Assembly (NCBI GenBank): GCA_027023025.1
Contig: JALVXB010000031.1
Span: 1-33,568 of the forward strand
DNA: 33,568 nucleotides
Source: Caldisericaceae bacterium
GTDB lineage: Bacteria > Caldisericota > Caldisericia > Caldisericales > Caldisericaceae
Direction of reading: 5' to 3'
The notes under the pieces were generated by a model. That model did no database searches. It had not been told where the DNA came from and saw only the letters and a list, made by a program, of their open reading frames with translations. A program made the translations under genes and the position numbers. Positions 16,043-25,677 of the stretch are shown one piece after another. The stretch's first letter is position 1. Each line of letters opens with the position of its first letter.

Positions 16043-17110
16043 CTAATACTTTTTAGATTTTTTCCTGAAAATTGCGGGTATTTCTATATCACCAGTATCG
16101 ATTTCGTCGAGTTTAGGGAGTTTTCTTCCTTTTAGATGCTTTGCAGAACGCTCCTGTTTAATTTTCTTTTCAAAGCCAGCGGCTATCACAGAGATTCTAA
16201 TCTCGTCGTCAAGGGATTCGTCTATTACTGCACCAAAAATTACATTGGCATCGTCGTTAGTTGCAGACTTTATAACCTCGGCCGCTTCGTTAATTTCATA
16301 TAGAGTGAGATTATTACTCCCGGTAACATTCAGCAAAATTTTCATAGCACCTTCAACAGAGAACTCCAAAAGAGGACTGGACAAAGCCCGCTCAGCTGCT
16401 TCTTTTGCTCTATTCTCGCCTCGCCCTACGCCAAGTCCGAGCCACGCGTTTCCTGCATTTTCAAGCACGGTTCTTACATCTGCAAAGTCTACATTAACGA
16501 TACCAGGGGTCGTTATAAGATCAGAAATACTCTTTACGGCAAGAAGCAAAACATTATCTGCAATTTTAAATGCTTCGTTTAAAGGAGTTTTTTTACTAAC
16601 GAGGGATAAAAGTTTGTCGTTAGAGATCGTAATAATCGTATCTACATTAGGGGTAAGTTCTTTAATACCTTCTTCTGCAACCTTCATTCTGTGCTTGCCT
16701 TCAAACCCAAAAGGCTTTGTTACCACGGCAACAGTCAGTATACCTAACTCCTTTGCAATGGAAGCAATTACAGGAGATGCGCCTGTTCCCGTACCACCAC
16801 CCATACCTGCAGTAATGAACAAAAGATCAGCACCTTCTATAATTTTGCGGAGTTCATCCTTGCTTTCCTCGGCAGATTTTTTACCTATTTCAGGGAAAGA
16901 GCCTGCACCAAGTCCACCAGTTGTCCTTGCCCCGATCTGCACCTTCTTCTCCGCATTACTTAACGCAAGCACCTGCACATCTGTATTTACAGCGATGAAT
17001 TCTACACCTTGAACTCCCTCTTCAATCATTCTATTAACGGCATTGCCTCCACCGCCACCTACACCTATAACTTTTATTACCGCCTGTGCGTGTTCCCATG
17101 GATCTAACAT
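16043..17110 (-). CDS. ftsZ: Cell division GTPase FtsZ
   Basis: Tubulin-like GTPase that polymerises into the Z ring. It has 355 residues. The nucleotide loops [15 protein letters not shown] (14-28) and the tubulin signature GGGTGTG (104-110) are intact, and the T7 loop NVDFADV is present. The linker is short, ending in [13 protein letters not shown], the conserved C-terminal peptide that docks on FtsA. ATG is preceded by AGGAGGG, the strongest ribosome site of the dcw cluster, which fits the high cellular amount of FtsZ. It lies 13 bases after ftsA. Confidence 0.98.
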   Translation of the reverse strand: MLDPWEHAQAVIKVIGVGGGGGNAVNRMIEEGVQGVEFIAVNTDVQVLALSNAEKKVQIGARTTGGLGAGSFPEIGKKSAEESKDELRKIIEGADLLFITAGMGGGTGTGASPVIASIAKELGILTVAVVTKPFGFEGKHRMKVAEEGIKELTPNVDTIITISNDKLLSLVSKKTPLNEAFKIADNVLLLAVKSISDLITTPGIVNVDFADVRTVLENAGNAWLGLGVGRGENRAKEAAERALSSPLLEFSVEGAMKILLNVTGSNNLTLYEINEAAEVIKSATNDDANVIFGAVIDESLDDEIRISVIAAGFEKKIKQERSAKHLKGRKLPKLDEIDTGDIEIPAIFRKKSKKY

Positions 17111-17123
17111 ATTTTATACCCTC

Positions 17124-18332
17124 CTAAAATCCAAAAATGTCTTTAAGCCAGGAGAGATCTTTCCACTCTCCAAAAGAATGCTTTCTACTGATGCCTTTAG
17201 ACTTTGCATAGTTTATAAGACCGACAATTGCTGCATTTTCAGGTTTTTTAATAGCACCAATAGATACGCCTTCATCTCCTGGGTATCCAATCCTGACTGG
17301 AAGTTCCAGAATCTCCTGAGCTTTTTTGTCTATACCCTGCAAATTAGCACTTCCACCAGTTAATACAATACCGGCATTCATGTTGCTCCAATATCCCTTT
17401 TTCGTAAGCTGGAAACGAATATTCTCAAATATTTCTTCCACTCGGGAAGTAATAATTTCTCCTATTTGCATTTTTGGGACTGTTACATTCTTATTGCCTG
17501 CAATCCCTTCAACTTCTACTTCGCCTTCTACTTCATCGTCGTTAGTTATAACAAATCCGTACTTCTTTTTAATTTCCTCTGCCTTATTCAGGGGAATTTT
17601 CAACACATAGGCAAGATCACGCGTAATGTAAGTGCCAGCCATAGGAAAAATTTCGGTAAACTGGATGTTGCCTTCTGCAAAAGAAATAATATCCGCAGTG
17701 CCCGCACCTAAATCAATCAAAGTTACGCCAAGTTCTTTTTCCTCTTCGCGCAAAGCAGAGTAAGACGACGCAAAAGATTGAAGAACGAACTCCCCTACTT
17801 CCAATCCTGCATTCCTTACTGAACGCTTTATATTTCTCAGGACAGTACTCGAACCCGTAACTATGTGGACTTCCTCTTCAAACTTTATTCCAGCCATTCC
17901 AATAGGATTTCTAATTCCACCCTGGCCATCTATTATAAACTGCCGTGGTAATACATGGATAATTTCCTGATTTGGCTGCAGCATTATTACTTTTGCAGAT
18001 TCCTCTGCACGCCTTACATCTTCCTTCGTAATTTCACGCCCCTCACGAGAAACGACAATGGTACCCTTATTATTTACGGAATTTATGTGGATCCCACTCA
18101 CTGTGGAAAACACCGTGGAAACCTTTTTCCCGCACATATTTTCCGCTTGCTCTCGTGCTTTTGCGATGGATTCAGACGCCTTTTCAAGGTCTACAACAGC
18201 CCCTCTGTCTACACCCCTACTCAAGGCAGCACCAAACCCAACAATCACAGGGCCGTTATCATCCAACTCTGCAATTGCAAATTTCACCGTGCCACTACCA
18301 AGATCCAATGCAGCAATAAGTTTTTCGTTCAT
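17124..18332 (-). CDS. ftsA: Cell division protein FtsA
   Basis: Actin-like ATPase that ties FtsZ filaments to the membrane and recruits later division proteins. Phosphate-1 motif LIAALDLGSGTVKFAI is at the N-terminus, VTLIDLGAGTADI lies in the middle, and GIVLTGGSANLQGI in the adenosine region. It ends in the amphipathic helix DLSWLKDIFGF expected for membrane binding. I chose ATG 18332 (402 residues) over an upstream GTG at 18347: the ATG overlaps the ftsQ stop as ATGA and has GGAGAG upstream. The order ftsQ-ftsA-ftsZ is conserved in many bacteria. Confidence 0.97.
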   Translation of the reverse strand: MNEKLIAALDLGSGTVKFAIAELDDNGPVIVGFGAALSRGVDRGAVVDLEKASESIAKAREQAENMCGKKVSTVFSTVSGIHINSVNNKGTIVVSREGREITKEDVRRAEESAKVIMLQPNQEIIHVLPRQFIIDGQGGIRNPIGMAGIKFEEEVHIVTGSSTVLRNIKRSVRNAGLEVGEFVLQSFASSYSALREEEKELGVTLIDLGAGTADIISFAEGNIQFTEIFPMAGTYITRDLAYVLKIPLNKAEEIKKKYGFVITNDDEVEGEVEVEGIAGNKNVTVPKMQIGEIITSRVEEIFENIRFQLTKKGYWSNMNAGIVLTGGSANLQGIDKKAQEILELPVRIGYPGDEGVSIGAIKKPENAAIVGLINYAKSKGISRKHSFGEWKDLSWLKDIFGF

Positions 18333-18943
18333 TTTAGCTCTCTCCACCTTATTATTGCTTCATTTTTAAACCGCAAATCCACCTCTTTTATGTCTTTTAA
18401 TCTGTCTTTATAAACTTCAAGTACTTTTCTATACTCCACAATCTTGTAGTCAAAATTAAGGTTACCCATTATAACAAGAATTCCATTTTTATCATAAAAC
18501 GCTGGCTCTCCATCGTAAACCTCAAATTGTTTTACATTATTTATCATATCATTTTTCATCAAATTAACAAACATCAGTTTATATTCATCATCCCAATGCA
18601 CACTTTCGAAGTTAGCATAAAAAACTTTCTTACAATCATTTTTGTTTTTCATTCTAATTATATTTCCTTTTTCCGTAATTGCAAACTCACCGTCGATAAA
18701 CTTAAAACATCCATAGACGGGTTCGTTATAATTTACATTCACTAAAAGAAAGTGTCTTGACAAACTAACAGGAAGATTTGGACGATAAATTAGATAGAAT
18801 GCGCCAATGTGCGGAAAAACTTCGTCCAGAGAAATAGGTACATTACTTTTTAAATAAATAAAATACGACGGGGGAGCAATAAATAATATAAACAAGATAA
18901 GAAGAATAAGAATTACCACTGCGGTAAAAAGAGATTTTTTCAT
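18329..18943 (-). CDS. ftsQ: Divergent FtsQ/DivIB-type division protein
   Basis: A 204-residue bitopic protein: short cytoplasmic start, membrane helix (about 5-25), then extracytoplasmic domains. The stretch after the helix (about 28-95) sits where the POTRA domain should be. The C-terminal VDLRFKNEAIIRWRELK resembles the end of the FtsQ beta domain. Similarity elsewhere is weak, so the assignment rests mainly on topology and on its place between ddl and ftsA. FtsQ links FtsL/FtsB to the septal synthase FtsWI. Both junctions are 4-bp ATGA overlaps. Confidence 0.8.
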   Translation of the reverse strand: MKKSLFTAVVILILLILFILFIAPPSYFIYLKSNVPISLDEVFPHIGAFYLIYRPNLPVSLSRHFLLVNVNYNEPVYGCFKFIDGEFAITEKGNIIRMKNKNDCKKVFYANFESVHWDDEYKLMFVNLMKNDMINNVKQFEVYDGEPAFYDKNGILVIMGNLNFDYKIVEYRKVLEVYKDRLKDIKEVDLRFKNEAIIRWRELK

Positions 18944-19872
18944 TTAACACGCGCCAGAGCAAATTGAACAATCGAGGTAACTAATTCTTCAAAACTTACC
19001 CCACCAGCCCGCGCCGCATCCGGCAATAAACTCGTTTCCGTAAAACCTGGAATGGTATTCACTTCAAGTGCATAAACTTCACCCTGTTTATCCACGATAA
19101 AATCTATTCTGCTAAAGTCCCTTAAATTAAATTCTTTATAAATAAACGCGGACAATTTTTCCGCAGTTTCACAGGAATTCCTACTTATTCTTGCAGGAAT
19201 TATGTGATGGGACATTCCAGGCGTATACTTTGACTCATAATCGTAAAATTCGTTCTCAGGAATAATCTCTATAACAGGCAGGACACGCGTAGAATTACCA
19301 TTTCCAATAACCGATACAGTTATCTCAGTACCCGATACGAAAGACTCAACGATAATTCTGTCTGATAAAGCAAAAGCTTCATTAACACCACGCACATACT
19401 CAGCACTCGTTTTCGCAATAGTAACTCCTATCGTGGAACCCTGGTCCACAGGCTTTATTACCACCTTTTCAGTTTTTAACTTTTTTTTAGCGTCGTTAAA
19501 AGAGGACACTTCACCTTTTCTTAGAGAGAAGTAATCAGGAGTATTAACACCAATCGAGTTAAACAAGCGTTTCGTTATAAGTTTGTCCATACACACTGCA
19601 CTCGCCGTAACACCTGAACCTGTATAAGGAACACCCAGAAGTTCAAGCATTCCCTGAACTGTACCGTCTTCTCCGTACTTCCCGTGAAGGGCTATAAACA
19701 CGACATCAGGATTAAATTGTGCAATGATTTTTTCTAATTTCCCTTGAAAATCGAATTCTCTAACGACAAAACCTGATTTTTTAAGTGCTTTCACGATCGA
19801 AGAACCACTACTTTTAGAAACTTCTCTCTCGGTTGACAATCCACCATCTAATACGAGTACTTTTCTATTCAT
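18940..19872 (-). CDS. ddl: D-alanine--D-alanine ligase
   Basis: ATP-grasp enzyme that makes D-Ala-D-Ala for MurF. It has 310 residues. The N-terminal GGLSTEREVSKSSG, HGKYGEDG (63-70), the nucleotide loop KPVDQGSTIGV (140-150), R255 and D257 in SRIDF, and EVNTIPGFTETSL (270-282) with Mg ligands E270 and N272 are all present. Location between murB and ftsQ is the usual dcw position. It overlaps neighbours on both sides by 4 bp. Confidence 0.96.
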   Translation of the reverse strand: MNRKVLVLDGGLSTEREVSKSSGSSIVKALKKSGFVVREFDFQGKLEKIIAQFNPDVVFIALHGKYGEDGTVQGMLELLGVPYTGSGVTASAVCMDKLITKRLFNSIGVNTPDYFSLRKGEVSSFNDAKKKLKTEKVVIKPVDQGSTIGVTIAKTSAEYVRGVNEAFALSDRIIVESFVSGTEITVSVIGNGNSTRVLPVIEIIPENEFYDYESKYTPGMSHHIIPARISRNSCETAEKLSAFIYKEFNLRDFSRIDFIVDKQGEVYALEVNTIPGFTETSLLPDAARAGGVSFEELVTSIVQFALARVK

Positions 19873-20804
19873 TTCTTTTTCATCAGAAGGCCTAAATTAA
19901 ACTTTCCTACGAGTTTTACTTCCAGGTCAAGAATCAGGTCTTTCTCTCTGTAAACTCTTTCCTGTGCAATTCTGATTAATTTCAATACATCGCTTGCCGT
20001 TGCATGTCCAAGATTTATGATAAAGTTCGCGTGAAGTTCTGAAATCATTGCATCTCCAACTCTCAGACCCTTACAATCTGCCTCCTCCAACACCTTTCCC
20101 GCATAAGTAGTAGGAGGGTTTTTAAAAACACTGCCTGCACACGGATACTCTATTGGCTGCTTACCCTTGCGCTTTTCAGCTGCCTCTTTAATGTTCTCCT
20201 TAACCTTCATTGGGTCTTTTTCTTCAAGCTCAAATTGAACATCAAGTAATATCAACGGTTCTTCCTGTAAAATACTATGCCTGTAATCAAACTTTAATTC
20301 GTCGTGAAGCAATTTATATTCTTTACCGTTTAAATCTATTACGCGTGCTTTTCTAACAAACTTGCTCAGAAAATGTGAGTTTGTTCCGGCATTCATTGCA
20401 ACAGACCCACCAATTGCACCAGGGATCCCCCAGGCAAATTCAATTCCCCCAAGACCTCGCTCCATTGCAGCATTTATTACACTTTTCACTGCCGTTCCTG
20501 CTTTTACGAGCGCAAAATCCTCGTCAAAGGAAACCCCGCTAAATCGGTCAGCTATTTTTATAGTAACTCCTTCAATCCCATTATCAGAAACTAGTAGATT
20601 TGTACCATTTCCAATGGGTGTAACAGGTAATCTATTTCTCTTTGCCCACAAAATAATATTTTTTACATCTTCGTCGTCTGCTGGAATACAAAAAATTTCA
20701 GCAGGACCCCCTATGTGAAAAGAAGTGTGCCTGCTCATAGGTTCGTTTATTAAAACTGTGCCTTTCACGCTATCTTTTAACCGATCAATGCTTTTTACCC
20801 TCAT
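19869..20804 (-). CDS. murB: UDP-N-acetylenolpyruvoylglucosamine reductase
   Basis: FAD enzyme that reduces enolpyruvyl-UDP-GlcNAc with NADPH to UDP-MurNAc. It has 311 residues and is type II, without the extra loop of the E. coli form. FAD-binding motifs are GNGTNLLVS (65-73) and GIPGAIGGSVAMNAG (126-140). The proton-donor serine is S225 in YPCAGSVFKNP, and ISELHANFI (254-262) contains the conserved glutamate. murA, the preceding step, is not in the window. It overlaps murC and ddl by 4 bp each. Confidence 0.97.
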   Translation of the reverse strand: MRVKSIDRLKDSVKGTVLINEPMSRHTSFHIGGPAEIFCIPADDEDVKNIILWAKRNRLPVTPIGNGTNLLVSDNGIEGVTIKIADRFSGVSFDEDFALVKAGTAVKSVINAAMERGLGGIEFAWGIPGAIGGSVAMNAGTNSHFLSKFVRKARVIDLNGKEYKLLHDELKFDYRHSILQEEPLILLDVQFELEEKDPMKVKENIKEAAEKRKGKQPIEYPCAGSVFKNPPTTYAGKVLEEADCKGLRVGDAMISELHANFIINLGHATASDVLKLIRIAQERVYREKDLILDLEVKLVGKFNLGLLMKKK

Positions 20805-22168
20805 TCAACTCTCCCATATACAAGGACTAATTTTTCTGCAAGTTCGCCAATACTGCCAGGCCCTAAAAGCACTACCACATCGCCACTTCGTACAATACTC
20901 AACAATGTATTTATAACATCATTTTCTTTTTTTTCAAAATATACACTTTTGTTTTGATTATACGACTTAATCCAATTAAAAACAAGATTTCCGTTTATGC
21001 CCGGAATTTCTTTCTCAAATGCAGGATATATGTCCATAACTATGATTTTGTCTGCATCTACAAATGGAGTCGCAATTAATTCTCTAAGCGCTGCAACTCT
21101 ACTATAGCGGTGAGGCTGAAAAACCGCTATGATGCGTTTACCAGGAAAGTGCGCCCTTACCGCTTTTAGAGTGGCACTTACTTCTGTTGGATGATCCGCA
21201 TGGTCGTCTATAAGAACCGTACCATTTTTAAGTTTGTATACTTCCATTCTTCGACGAGGCGGCCTGAAAGTCCTTAATGCGTTTGCAACCTGGTCTACAC
21301 TAATTCCGTAAACTTTTGCAACGAGTATTGCAGCAAGAGTGTTCAAAACATTTTTGTCACCATACAGCGGAACAAAAACACCTTCGTTATTTACTGGACC
21401 TTCATCAAAACGCACCCTGAACTTGAGGCCATTATTCAGGTATTGAATATTAAATGCTTGAATGTATGCACTTTTATTTTTAATACCGTAAGTAAGCGAT
21501 GGACTTAATCTTACACCTACTTCAGTAGCATTTGCATCGTCAGCACAATAGATGACAGTATTTGCCTTCTTTGCCACTCTTAAAAACGCCTTTTTTAAGT
21601 TATCCATGCTATTTCCGTAATTCTTTAAGTGATCTTTATCGATATTAGTGATGACGAGCGTATCTGGACTAAGGTAAAGGAAGCTCCCGTCACTTTCGTC
21701 TGACTCGATTACAAAGTAAGGTGAACTTTTATAAAATGTTTCGAATTCGCTGTCCATCCCCCCCACATATACATTTACACTTCCAAATACCGACTTAAAA
21801 ATGTGACCAATAAGCGATGTAGTCGTCGTTTTTCCGTGCGTTCCAGACACAGCGATGTTTTTATACCCATTTACTATTTCAGCAAGTGCTTCGCCTCTTT
21901 TAAGCGTTTTTATCCCTAAAGACAGTGCCCTTTCAAGTTCCACATTGTCGCTTTTTATTGCAGAGGAGTATACGACGAGGTCAAATTCTTTTGTAATGTG
22001 GGATGAGTCGTGGCCGCGATAGACTATAATTCCTTTTGATTTCAACTTTTCCGTAACAGAAGACAAAGCAACATCAGAACCATAAACTTCATCGCCAAAG
22101 GAGTGGAACATCAACGCAAGTTTGCTCATCCCTGCACCACCTATACCGATAAAAAAGACTTTACTCAT
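20801..22168 (-). CDS. murC: UDP-N-acetylmuramate--L-alanine ligase
   Basis: Adds L-Ala to UDP-MurNAc. It has 455 residues. The substrate-binding GIGGAGMSKLAL (8-19), P-loop GTHGKTTTT (109-117), ESDESDGSF (155-163) and TNIDKDHL (174-181) are normal. The usual DDYGHHPTE motif reads DDHADHPTE (321-329), so two positions differ from the common form; catalytic P-loop and metal-binding residues are kept, and activity is expected. Overlaps are 8 bp with murG and 4 bp with murB. Confidence 0.97.
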   Translation of the reverse strand: MSKVFFIGIGGAGMSKLALMFHSFGDEVYGSDVALSSVTEKLKSKGIIVYRGHDSSHITKEFDLVVYSSAIKSDNVELERALSLGIKTLKRGEALAEIVNGYKNIAVSGTHGKTTTTSLIGHIFKSVFGSVNVYVGGMDSEFETFYKSSPYFVIESDESDGSFLYLSPDTLVITNIDKDHLKNYGNSMDNLKKAFLRVAKKANTVIYCADDANATEVGVRLSPSLTYGIKNKSAYIQAFNIQYLNNGLKFRVRFDEGPVNNEGVFVPLYGDKNVLNTLAAILVAKVYGISVDQVANALRTFRPPRRRMEVYKLKNGTVLIDDHADHPTEVSATLKAVRAHFPGKRIIAVFQPHRYSRVAALRELIATPFVDADKIIVMDIYPAFEKEIPGINGNLVFNWIKSYNQNKSVYFEKKENDVINTLLSIVRSGDVVVLLGPGSIGELAEKLVLVYGRVE

Positions 22169-23243
22169 ACATTTTTATAATCCTTTCGTAAATTATGTCA
22201 GCCGCATTTTCAGGAAAAATTCCTTTACATTCTTTGCTCATTTTATTCATTATATCGTTATGAGAAAAATAGTAAATAAGCCTATCCAGCAACAGCTTTT
22301 CTGTAAGTTTTTTTTCTCTAATTACTTCAACGCAACCTTTTTGTAAGAGCAAGCGCGCATTCTTAAATTGATGGTCGTCTCGCGCAAACGGAAACGGAAC
22401 AATAATAGCAGGAATTTTCGTAAGGGAAAGTTCGGTAAGCGTCATCGCACCACCCCGTGCAACGGCAAAGTCGGCAAGCTTAAGTGCGTATTCCATGTGT
22501 TCAAGATACGGCAAGACTTTTATACTTCCAGGAAGTTCCGCTGGAAGAGCAGAACGAATCCCTTTAAAATCTCGTTTGCCCGTAATAAATACTATCTGAG
22601 CATTGGTTTTCTGGTAAAATGGAATAACGATCCTTGAAAATATTTTATTAAGAGTGCTTGCACCACCACTCCCACCAAAAACGAGCAGAGTTTGCAGTGT
22701 TTCAGATAACCCGAGTCCTGCAGCAGCGTCTTTTCTAGTTACAGCAAAAATCTCTTCTCTCACTGGATTACCAGAAAATACCGTTTTACTTTGAGGAAAA
22801 TATCCGTAAATGTCGGGAAACCCTGTAAATATTAATTTTGCAAATCGCCCAAACAAACGGTTCGTGCGCCCTGGTACTACATTCTGCTCAAATAAAAAAA
22901 ATGGTTTTCTCAAAACGAGGGAAGCAAAAAGAACAGGAGCAGAAACATACCCGCCTCCTCCAATCACTACATCAAAATTCTGCTTTTTCAATACCTTAAA
23001 CGCATCGTAAACACCTCTTGAAGCATTCATAGAAAACCTTAGCAAAGACTTTAGATCGGCGTAGAATTGTGCAGAACGAATATTTAGAACCTTAAATCCC
23101 GCTGCTTTAAAAATCCTTTCCTCAAAACTGTTGTGCCTTCCGACGAGCACTACTTCGTGCCCCTCTTTTGCAAACTTACTCGCTATTGCAAGCGCAGGGT
23201 AAACATGCCCGCCAGTCCCACCGGCAGCTATCAAAACTTTCAT
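22161..23243 (-). CDS. murG: Lipid II synthase, UDP-GlcNAc transferase MurG
   Basis: Membrane-associated GT-B glycosyltransferase converting lipid I to lipid II on the cytoplasmic face. It has 360 residues. The N-terminal GGTGGHVYPALAIA (8-21) binds the acceptor, GGSGGAST (190-197) contacts the diphosphate, and ARGGAMTLTEL (262-272) with E271 or E272 binds UDP-GlcNAc; PFPFARDDHQ follows. It overlaps ftsW by 4 bp. Confidence 0.97.
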   Translation of the reverse strand: MKVLIAAGGTGGHVYPALAIASKFAKEGHEVVLVGRHNSFEERIFKAAGFKVLNIRSAQFYADLKSLLRFSMNASRGVYDAFKVLKKQNFDVVIGGGGYVSAPVLFASLVLRKPFFLFEQNVVPGRTNRLFGRFAKLIFTGFPDIYGYFPQSKTVFSGNPVREEIFAVTRKDAAAGLGLSETLQTLLVFGGSGGASTLNKIFSRIVIPFYQKTNAQIVFITGKRDFKGIRSALPAELPGSIKVLPYLEHMEYALKLADFAVARGGAMTLTELSLTKIPAIIVPFPFARDDHQFKNARLLLQKGCVEVIREKKLTEKLLLDRLIYYFSHNDIMNKMSKECKGIFPENAADIIYERIIKMYE

Positions 23244-24337
23244 TCTACTTCCTTTCTTATGATACTTATTAAAACGCCGACTTCCATAAAAGATACGACT
23301 ATGTTATTACCTGAGTAACTGACGAAGGGAAGAGGTACACCCACAACAGGAAATAGTCCTACATTTGCCGCTATATTAACTATAACGCCAACAATAATGT
23401 TTAATACGATACCTAATGCTAATATCCTTCTAAACTTATCCTGCACGAGATAAACGATCTTTAATCCCACATATGCAAACAGCAAATAAAGAGTAATTAA
23501 AATTGTTTCTCCTATAAGTCCTGTTTCCTCTCCGATAATAGAAAATATAAAGTCTTTGCCGTTCTCAGGCAGGCTTCCGTACTTAAAGTAACTCCTCGTA
23601 AGTCCAACACCATAAATCCCACCAGACGCAATTGCCTTGAAAGATTGCAGTGCCTGGTAGCCAGAGTTTAAACTATACTTTTCCGGGTGAAAAAACGCAG
23701 CAATTCTTTTAGAATGAGAGGGCTGCGCGAGCACTACAATTGCACCCAGAAGAGTAGTTACTCCAGTAGAAAGTAATATGTATCCCAGGTCAACGCCACT
23801 ACCAAAGAGAAGCAATACAAATGTTGCAAAAATAATAAACGCAGTTCCAAGATCTGGTTCTAATCCAACTTTTGCAACTGCGATAAGAGCAAAAACAAAC
23901 AAAACAGTGTAGTAAAGTTTTTTATTTTTCTCGTCGATGTCCTTTATAGACAACACTTTTGCAACAAAAGCCGCTAAAGCAAACGAAACAAACTGCGAAG
24001 GCTGAAGTGAAAATGGCGAATGTCCAAAAGAAATCCATCGAGAAGAGTTTCTCTCCATACTGATATTTGGAGCAGGCTTCGTAAAGAACAGTAGAATAAG
24101 AAAAAATAGAAAAAGCGGAAAAGCAAAGCGCTTAAAAATGTCAGGATCTATAACGGCAAATATAAACATTAAAACGGTACCCAGGCCAACAGAGAGCAAA
24201 TATCTATAAAAAACAGCAAGCTCGCTTGCACTGCTCTGAGAGGGACTTACGCTAAGATTCATAACAATCCCAAATGCAACGAGCATGTATACAATCGTTA
24301 ATATAGAAATAGCATATACTTTTTGTGTTTTAGTCAT
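23240..24337 (-). CDS. ftsW: SEDS-family septal peptidoglycan polymerase FtsW
   Basis: Polytopic glycosyltransferase (SEDS family) that polymerises lipid II at the septum with its partner FtsI. It has 365 residues and about ten membrane helices. Family blocks are YQALQSFKAIASGGIYGVGL, then the ENGKDFIFSIIGEETGLIG segment, and a C-terminal PFVSYSGNN near the last helices. RodA is its paralogue; the place between murD and murG marks this as FtsW. Both ends overlap neighbours by 4 bp. Confidence 0.95.
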   Translation of the reverse strand: MTKTQKVYAISILTIVYMLVAFGIVMNLSVSPSQSSASELAVFYRYLLSVGLGTVLMFIFAVIDPDIFKRFAFPLFLFFLILLFFTKPAPNISMERNSSRWISFGHSPFSLQPSQFVSFALAAFVAKVLSIKDIDEKNKKLYYTVLFVFALIAVAKVGLEPDLGTAFIIFATFVLLLFGSGVDLGYILLSTGVTTLLGAIVVLAQPSHSKRIAAFFHPEKYSLNSGYQALQSFKAIASGGIYGVGLTRSYFKYGSLPENGKDFIFSIIGEETGLIGETILITLYLLFAYVGLKIVYLVQDKFRRILALGIVLNIIVGVIVNIAANVGLFPVVGVPLPFVSYSGNNIVVSFMEVGVLISIIRKEVE

Positions 24338-25677
24338 AAAGCATTAACTATTTGTTTAAATTTCTCTCCTCTATCTTCGAAATCTTTAAACATGTCAAAA
24401 CTTGCACATCCAGGTGAAAGAAGAACTACATCTCCACTTTTTGCTACTTTTCGTGCAATGTCTACTGCTTCTTTAAGTGAAGATGCAAACACGATGTCTG
24501 AATAACCTTCGTCAAGTGCTGCATTTGCTATATCCGCAGATGTCTCACCTATGAGGATAAGTTTGCGAACCTTTCCGTTTAAGTGCCTGGTAAATTCGGA
24601 GAAGTCGTTATTCTTACTGCTTCCACCTGCTATGAGCACGATGGTTTCGCTAAACGAGTTAAGTGCTTTTATTACAGAATCAGGAGTAGTTGCTTTTGAA
24701 TCGTTTACATACAACACGCCATTTACTTTTCTTACCTCTTCCAAACGGTGCGGCAACCCCGTAAATGTAGAAACTGCACTCTCAATTACATCATTACTTA
24801 CCCCCATAAGCTTTGCAGAAAGCACCGATGCAAGCACATTCTGTACATTATGTTCACCACGCAGACGCGTAATATCTATGGGGAAAAGTACCTCTTCTGT
24901 ATCCTTATCCTTAAATACCACCTTTTCATTTTTTACGAATACACCCCTCTGAGGTATTTCTTTTACACTGAAAAAGTAGGGACGCGACTTTATCGCATCA
25001 GCAAGTTTGCTCACCCTTTCGTCGTCGTAGTTTAATACGGCAAAATCTGTACTATCCTGATTTTCAAAAATCCTCCTCTTATAGTAAAAATACTCGTCCA
25101 TACTTTTATATCTATTCAAATGATCTTCAGTAAGATTTAAAAAAACAGCTACTTTAGGATGAAACTTTTTGATGGTTTCAAGTTGGAAACAACTCGTCTC
25201 AAGTACCGCAACATCAGGCTCTGGATTATGAACGAGAAGTTCAGAATAAGGTGTCCCGAGATTTCCGCCGTATACAGAGTCAAAACGCGACTTCTCAAAT
25301 ATCAATCCGGTAAGTGCCGTCGTCGTGCTTTTACCATTCGTCCCGGTAATGCTCACGATAGTAGTCTTTGAAGACATTTCAAAAGCAAATTCCATCTCCC
25401 CAATAATTGGAATGTTTCTTTCTTTAAGTGCCAGTACAATCTCAGAATTTAGTGGAACGCCAGGGGAAAGAACGGCAGTATCAAACTGATCCAGCTTATC
25501 AAAACTGTGTTTTCCTATTTCGTAAGGAATTTTTTCGTTTTCTAATAACTTAACAAATTTTTCGACTTCTTCGTTTTTTGAGATTTCACTTACAAAAGGA
25601 TTGAAACGCTTCTTCTTGGCAAGCAAAGCAGCGTATACACCGCTTTTTCTTGCCCCCACTATAAATATGTTCTTCAT
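24334..25677 (-). CDS. murD: UDP-MurNAc-L-alanine--D-glutamate ligase
   Basis: Adds D-Glu, produced by the murI gene of this window, to UDP-MurNAc-L-Ala. It has 447 residues. P-loop GTNGKSTTT (112-120), LETSCFQLE with a conserved glutamate, NLTEDHLNRY, and a C-terminal domain with VNDSKATTPDS and LLSPGCASFDMF, all typical for MurD. Its start overlaps mraY by 4 bp. Confidence 0.97.
   Translation of the reverse strand: MKNIFIVGARKSGVYAALLAKKKRFNPFVSEISKNEEVEKFVKLLENEKIPYEIGKHSFDKLDQFDTAVLSPGVPLNSEIVLALKERNIPIIGEMEFAFEMSSKTTIVSITGTNGKSTTTALTGLIFEKSRFDSVYGGNLGTPYSELLVHNPEPDVAVLETSCFQLETIKKFHPKVAVFLNLTEDHLNRYKSMDEYFYYKRRIFENQDSTDFAVLNYDDERVSKLADAIKSRPYFFSVKEIPQRGVFVKNEKVVFKDKDTEEVLFPIDITRLRGEHNVQNVLASVLSAKLMGVSNDVIESAVSTFTGLPHRLEEVRKVNGVLYVNDSKATTPDSVIKALNSFSETIVLIAGGSSKNNDFSEFTRHLNGKVRKLILIGETSADIANAALDEGYSDIVFASSLKEAVDIARKVAKSGDVVLLSPGCASFDMFKDFEDRGEKFKQIVNAL

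Noticed and set aside
16245-17012. Long plus-strand open frame of 255 codons
   Set aside because: It is the antisense shadow of ftsZ, whose conserved motifs on the other strand are unmistakable.
18333-18347. GTG start for ftsA five codons upstream
   Set aside because: The ATG at 18332 gives an ATGA overlap with ftsQ and a better-placed ribosome site, and the FtsA N-terminus fits.
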